Shown here: piece by piece, positions 6,320 to 9,421 of the stretch
Position numbering within the stretch: the first letter of the stretch is position 1
Layout of the letters: each line of letters begins with the position of its first letter
Assembly: GCA_030639555.1 (NCBI GenBank)
Contig: DAOWCM010000069.1
Span: 1-9,421, forward strand
Length of the DNA stretch: 9,421 bases
Direction: 5' to 3'
Source of the DNA: Candidatus Eiseniibacteriota bacterium
GTDB taxonomy: Bacteria > Joyebacterota > Joyebacteria > Joyebacterales > Joyebacteraceae
Notes under the pieces: generated by a model
What the model was told of the DNA's origin: nothing
What the model saw: the letters and a program-made list of their open reading frames with translations, nothing else
Databases searched by the model: none
Position numbers and translations under genes: made by a program

Positions 6320-7195
6320 ATGGGTCATGAGAAGCTGTCAGACAGTTTCCTCGAGCTCATACGAAGGGCCTCGACGATGCTTCCACCTGATGTCGAGAAG
6401 GCGATGTCCCAGGCCATCGAGCTTGAGGGTGAGGGCGCCTCGGCCGCGGCGAGCCTGGCGCTCATGCTCGAGAACGCGCGGCAGGCGAGCGAGGGGAGCA
6501 CGCCCATCTGCCAGGACACAGGAGCCCTGCTCTTCTTCATTGAGTACGGTCCCGACTACAGGCAGAAAGAGATGGAGGAAGCCGCCAGGGCCGCCACCAT
6601 CGCGGCCACCGAGAACTACTACCTCAGACCGAACGCCGTCGATTCCGTAACGGGCAAGAACTCCGGCAACAACCTGGGCGAGATGTTCCCCTACTTCCAC
6701 TTTGACCAGCGGGACGAGCCCGGGCTTCGTGTCAGACTGATGCTCAAGGGCGGCGGGTCGGAGAACGTCGGCGCGCAGTACAAGCTGCCCGACGGGAAGC
6801 TCAAGGCCGGCCGAGACCTCGAGGGTGTCCGACGCTGCGTGATTGACGCGGTGTTCAACGCGCAGGGCAAGGGCTGCGCGCCGGGCGTCATCGGTGTCGG
6901 TATCGGAGGCGACCGCGGGACGTCGTACCTGGGTTCGAAGGAGCAGCTGCTCCGCGATCTGGGCGACACCAATCCCGACTCGACTCTGGCCGAACTGGAG
7001 ATGCAGCTCTTCGGGGAGCTCAATCAGCTGGGCATCGGCCCGAGCGGCTTCGGCGGCAAGACGACCGTGCTGGGCGTCAAGATCGGCAAGCTGCACAGGC
7101 TGCCCGCATGTTTCTTCGTGTCAGTAAGCTACGTGTGCTGGGCCTACCGGAAGGCCTCGATGACGGTCGAGGGCGGGGAGGTGACCTATGATTAA
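6320..7195 (+). CDS. Class I fumarate hydratase, alpha (Fe-S) subunit
   Basis: This is the N-terminal-type subunit of iron-sulfur fumarase, which interconverts fumarate and malate in the TCA cycle or its reductive branch. The 291 residues have the family's order of motifs: TPICQDTGALLFF (61-73), NSGNNLGEMFPYFHF (114-128), GGGSENVGAQYKLPDG (144-159), GKGCAPGVIGVGIGGDRG (183-200), GIGPSGFGGKTTVLGVKIG (238-256) and SVSYVCWAYRKA (268-279). C64, C186 and C273 sit where the three ligands of the [4Fe-4S] cluster are expected. The fourth iron site is left free for substrate, so the enzyme should be oxygen-sensitive. The beta subunit is encoded by the next gene, overlapping by 8 nt, as is usual in bacteria and archaea with split fumarase. 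The tartrate dehydratase alpha subunit belongs to the same family and cannot be fully excluded, but no tartrate genes are nearby. Confidence 0.93.
   Translation: MGHEKLSDSFLELIRRASTMLPPDVEKAMSQAIELEGEGASAAASLALMLENARQASEGSTPICQDTGALLFFIEYGPDYRQKEMEEAARAATIAATENYYLRPNAVDSVTGKNSGNNLGEMFPYFHFDQRDEPGLRVRLMLKGGGSENVGAQYKLPDGKLKAGRDLEGVRRCVIDAVFNAQGKGCAPGVIGVGIGGDRGTSYLGSKEQLLRDLGDTNPDSTLAELEMQLFGELNQLGIGPSGFGGKTTVLGVKIGKLHRLPACFFVSVSYVCWAYRKASMTVEGGEVTYD
7175..7184 (+). promoter_or_regulatory. Strong ribosome binding site inside the end of fumarase alpha
   Basis: It contains GGAGGTGA (7177-7184), a full 8-base complement to the usual 16S rRNA 3' end. GGAGG lies 6 nt before the ATG at 7188. It fixes the beta start and supports matched production of both subunits. 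Confidence 0.8.
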
Positions 7196-7769
7196 GATAC
7201 AGCTTCCCGTCTCGGCGGAAGAGATCCGCAAGCTCAAGGCCGGAGACGAGGTCGCCATCACGGGCGTCATGATCACCGGGCGCGACACGGCGCACAAGTA
7301 TCTCGTCGAGACCGATGGCGAGGACGTGAAGGACCTGCTCAAGGACAGCATGATCTACCACTGCGGGCCCGTGGTGAAGAAAGAGGGCGACAAGTACTCG
7401 TTCGTCGCCGCCGGACCGACGACGAGTATTCGCGAGGAGCCGTACGAGGCTGACGTCATCGAGAAGTATGGTGTCCGCGGTGTCATCGGTAAGGGCGGCA
7501 TGGGTGCCGGTACGCTCGCGGCCTGCGGCGAGTTCGGCAGTGTCTACCTCGCGGCAGTTGGCGGGCTGGCAACGATACTCGCTCATTCCGTCGTTGAGGT
7601 CATCGACGTGCACAAGCTCGACGAGTGGGGCGCGCCGGAGGCCATGTGGGTCATTCGTGTTGAGGACTTCCCCGCGGTCGTCACGATGGACGCGCACGGG
7701 AAGTCGATCCACGACGATATCGCCGTGCTGTCGAAGGCGAACTACGACAGGCTGATCGCCGGGGAGTAG
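7188..7769 (+). CDS. Class I fumarate hydratase, beta subunit
   Basis: This 193-residue partner of the upstream Fe-S subunit completes the heteromeric fumarase. The family signatures are present in order: LKAGDEVAITGVMITGRDTAH (about 16-36, with the conserved R-D-x-A-H), DSMIYHCGPVV (around 54-64), GPTTSIREEPYE (around 77-88, the substrate-binding GPTTS loop), and GVRGVIGKGGMG (around 96-107). Further on is a segment typical of the family, AVGGLATIL, then VIDVHKLDEWGAPEAMWVIRVEDFPAVV. The length is typical of the separate beta subunit, which corresponds to the C-terminal domain of the one-chain enzymes. The ATG overlaps the last 8 nt of the alpha gene and has a near-perfect ribosome site. A strong hairpin follows 15 nt after the stop, so the fumarase genes appear to form a two-gene transcription unit. 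Confidence 0.93.
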   Translation: MIKIQLPVSAEEIRKLKAGDEVAITGVMITGRDTAHKYLVETDGEDVKDLLKDSMIYHCGPVVKKEGDKYSFVAAGPTTSIREEPYEADVIEKYGVRGVIGKGGMGAGTLAACGEFGSVYLAAVGGLATILAHSVVEVIDVHKLDEWGAPEAMWVIRVEDFPAVVTMDAHGKSIHDDIAVLSKANYDRLIAGE

Positions 7770-7784
7770 GCCCGTCCACAACGA

Positions 7785-7817
7785 GAATCCCCTCCGGTCG
7801 GTCACCGGAGGGGGTTC
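7785..7817. terminator. Strong hairpin between converging genes, probably bidirectional
   Basis: GAATCCCCTCCGGT (7785-7798) pairs with ACCGGAGGGGGTTC (7804-7817) around a 5-nt loop, giving 14 base pairs with one T-G wobble. It lies 15 nt after the fumarase beta stop and 32 nt after the stop of the minus-strand phosphodiesterase gene. The A/T pairs at the stem base give only a weak T tract on each strand, so termination may be of the GC-hairpin type. Confidence 0.7.
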
Positions 7818-7849
7818 GTCGCTATCGGGCCCGTCTCTACGGACCACCT

Positions 7850-8995
7850 TTATCTCAGCATGCTCTTCATTGCGTCGAACGAGTGGCTGATGTGTGTAGG
7901 CGGTGGCGTAAGCTCCGAACTCGACATGATCACGGCGTACGAGTGCGGGTGCTCCGGTGTGAATCCGTGCATCCCCTTCGGCGCCTGAGCTCCCATGTGG
8001 CTCGGGAGAACGAGCACGCCGGGGTTCATGAGGAAGACGAGCTCGCCGAAGCGATGGTCGTCGAAGTAGACTCCCTCGCTCCTCAGGTCATCGTCGGTCA
8101 GTAGAGTGCCGCAGTCGAGTGTTGAGAGCGCGTCCACGACCTCCGCTCTGGCGCCGTCGTGAGAGAACCAGAATCGGGCCATGGTCGAATCGTAGAACAC
8201 CGTGTAGTCTCGTCCCGGCGCCAGCTCGACGTTCCTCATGAGACTCATGAGGTCGAACGTCCCGGTCGTCTTCAACATGCCGTGGTCCGAGTAGATGAGC
8301 ACGTCGACCTGAGAGTACATCTCTCTCGCCTTCTCAATGACCGAAGCTATCCTGCTCTCCACCATCGCCAGCTCCCGCGCGACCGCCGAGTCGTCGTCGA
8401 CTCTGTCGTGGAGGAACCCGTCGATGTGCGGCGTGTAGAGCAGGTAGAAACGCGTCCGCTTCTCGCGCAGTCCGTTCTCGAGCTCGGCGAGACTCATGTC
8501 GAGGCCTGACTTCCAGGACCACGATCTGAAGGGGATCCCCTCGCTCACGAGGTGGTCGAAAATCGATGAGACGCCGGGGTCGAAAGCCGCTGGCGCGAAG
8601 ATGTCCTTCTTCTCCACGATGTCGAACGTGGAGAAGAGCTCGAACGGGATGCGGTAGAAGTTGTAGTAGCCGGTGAAGCCGGTTTTCTCGCGATGCCACT
8701 GGAGCAGCCGTCTGCGGAAACGGCGGTGGCCCGTCACGGCGGTCGGCAGGAATCGCATCGTACTCAAGGGAGCCAGCGCAGAGCTTCCGGAGCGGTAGAA
8801 CATGCCCCAGTGCCCGTGCTCCGCAGGCATCATGCCGGTCAGGATCGTCGGTTGGGCGGCACAGCTGTAGCCGAGCACCGTCCGCTGCCGGTAGACGTGA
8901 GGCGCGACCTTGCGGAACGTCCCGTGTTCCCGGGCCATCTCCCATCCCAGGGCATCCACGAAGAAGCAGAGCGCGACGCGGTCTCCCTTGGCCAT
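7850..8995 (-). CDS. Alkaline phosphatase-superfamily phosphodiesterase/nucleotide pyrophosphatase-like protein
   Basis: This 381-residue protein carries what looks like a complete two-metal active site of the NPP type: D14 in FFVDALGW, S44 as nucleophile in GYSCAAQPTILTGMMPAEHG, D192 and H196 in TPHIDGFLHD, D237-H238 in IYSDHGM, and H343 in KGMHGF. The spacing D192-H196 and the 105-residue gap from H238 to H343 match bacterial NPP as I remember it. NPP enzymes normally use Thr; Ser here would still serve. There is no signal peptide, so it is probably cytoplasmic. The ATG at 8995 was preferred to the GTG at 9001 because AAGGGG is 8 nt before the ATG. The upstream gene ends 2 nt before this start, so the two are coupled. 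The true substrate could be a nucleotide, a phosphodiester or a phosphoglycan. Confidence 0.82.
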   Translation of the reverse strand: MAKGDRVALCFFVDALGWEMAREHGTFRKVAPHVYRQRTVLGYSCAAQPTILTGMMPAEHGHWGMFYRSGSSALAPLSTMRFLPTAVTGHRRFRRRLLQWHREKTGFTGYYNFYRIPFELFSTFDIVEKKDIFAPAAFDPGVSSIFDHLVSEGIPFRSWSWKSGLDMSLAELENGLREKRTRFYLLYTPHIDGFLHDRVDDDSAVARELAMVESRIASVIEKAREMYSQVDVLIYSDHGMLKTTGTFDLMSLMRNVELAPGRDYTVFYDSTMARFWFSHDGARAEVVDALSTLDCGTLLTDDDLRSEGVYFDDHRFGELVFLMNPGVLVLPSHMGAQAPKGMHGFTPEHPHSYAVIMSSSELTPPPTHISHSFDAMKSMLR

Positions 8996-8997
8996 GT

Positions 8998-9421
8998 TCA
9001 CTTCCCCTTCCGCCCGAGCAACACGCTGTGGTGGAAGAGTCGCAGACGCTCAATGAGGACGGCCCGCTGCTGGTCGGCCCCCATGGACGCGTACCCCTTC
9101 GGAAACCTGAACGGACAGAATCTGCGAATCATTCTGGCTACCTGGCTCCACTCCACCGAGTCGGAGAAGCTCAAGTAAGTCACCGCGGCCGTCAGGTAGG
9201 CAAGGACCCTGGGAGAGCCGAGCCTCGCCCGGTAGTAAGTGCCGAACCTGGGGAAGAGCCCCTCGGGCGCCCGTCCCGGCTCGAGCATTCCGCGCGCACG
9301 GAACGCGCTGCGCAGCGGGCTCTCCAGCTTCTGGTAGAAACGGCCGATCCGGTCGATGCTGACGTCCATGGCGTCGGTTCTTGTGACGTCTCCAAGGATG
9401 TCGCGCCAGAACACCTCGGCG
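8998..9421 (-). CDS. Unidentified protein, C-terminal part only
   Basis: I do not recognise this family. The frame is open to the window edge; a GTG at 9414 is probably an internal codon, because the frame continues upstream without a stop. About 140 residues are visible. They are rich in Arg and aromatic residues, with SIDRIGRFYQKLESPLR, then GLFPRFGTYYRARLGSPR, a moderately hydrophobic stretch VLAYLTAAVTYLSF that is too short and polar for a sure membrane helix, then MIRRFCPFRFPKGY and a C-terminal helix ADQQRAVLIERLRLFHHSVLL. The gene ends 2 nt before the ATG of the phosphodiesterase-like gene, so the two are co-translated and probably act together. A glycan or lipid transferase is conceivable from this context, but no motif proves it. 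Confidence 0.7.
   Translation of the reverse strand, partial: AEVFWRDILGDVTRTDAMDVSIDRIGRFYQKLESPLRSAFRARGMLEPGRAPEGLFPRFGTYYRARLGSPRVLAYLTAAVTYLSFSDSVEWSQVARMIRRFCPFRFPKGYASMGADQQRAVLIERLRLFHHSVLLGRKGK
9004..9009 (-). promoter_or_regulatory. Ribosome binding site AAGGGG for the phosphodiesterase-like gene
   Basis: It lies inside the last codons of the upstream gene, 8 nt before the ATG at 8995 and only 2 nt before the alternative GTG at 9001. This favours the ATG. Confidence 0.55.

Noticed and set aside
6338..7096. 252-codon minus-strand frame opposite fumarase alpha
   Set aside because: The plus strand encodes every class I fumarase motif; the antisense frame has none.
1..9421. CRISPR array, insertion sequence, integrase, tRNA or rRNA
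   Set aside because: No regularly spaced repeats, transposase motifs, terminal inverted repeats or recognisable RNA gene sequence were seen on either strand.

Overview
The window is GC-rich bacterial DNA that is almost fully coding, with four blocks on alternating strands. Start codons are mixed (ATG, GTG, TTG), and several genes have strong Shine-Dalgarno sites, the best being GGAGGTGA ahead of the fumarase beta gene. Oxygen-sensitive two-subunit class I fumarase, a free-standing PhoU-like protein and GC-rich hairpin terminators fit a little-studied, perhaps anaerobic, Gram-negative-type lineage. An uncultured candidate phylum is possible, but the sequence alone does not settle taxonomy.

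Layout. (1) Positions 1-4109, plus strand, form an envelope or polysaccharide operon: the 3' part of a FemAB/CelD-like GNAT acyltransferase, a Wzx/MATE-type flippase, a 67-residue very acidic ribbon-helix-helix-like protein, and a sulfatase-fold (alkaline phosphatase superfamily) enzyme. (2) Positions 4150-5952, minus strand, hold a phosphate module: an NptA/SLC34-like Na+/phosphate symporter followed 12 nt later by a PhoU-like protein. (3) Positions 5953-6319 are a divergent control region with near-consensus sigma-70 promoters facing both ways, plus palindromes. (4) Positions 6320-7769, plus strand, encode class I fumarate hydratase alpha and beta subunits with an 8-nt overlap. They end at a 14-bp hairpin that may terminate transcription from both sides. 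(5) Positions 7850-9421, minus strand, encode an NPP/phosphodiesterase-like enzyme with a full metal-ligand set. Upstream of it and closely coupled is the C-terminal part of a protein I cannot identify.

No CRISPR array, insertion sequence, tRNA, rRNA or integrase was found. The least ordinary part is block 1. The acidic small protein ends in a motif (ERLxxLGY) that I recall as a C-terminal signature of many sulfatases. The neighbouring sulfatase-fold enzyme lacks that tail, has Thr where classic sulfatases have the formylglycine Cys, and carries a strongly basic 40-residue insert. A functional pairing of the two is a testable inference, not a demonstrated fact.
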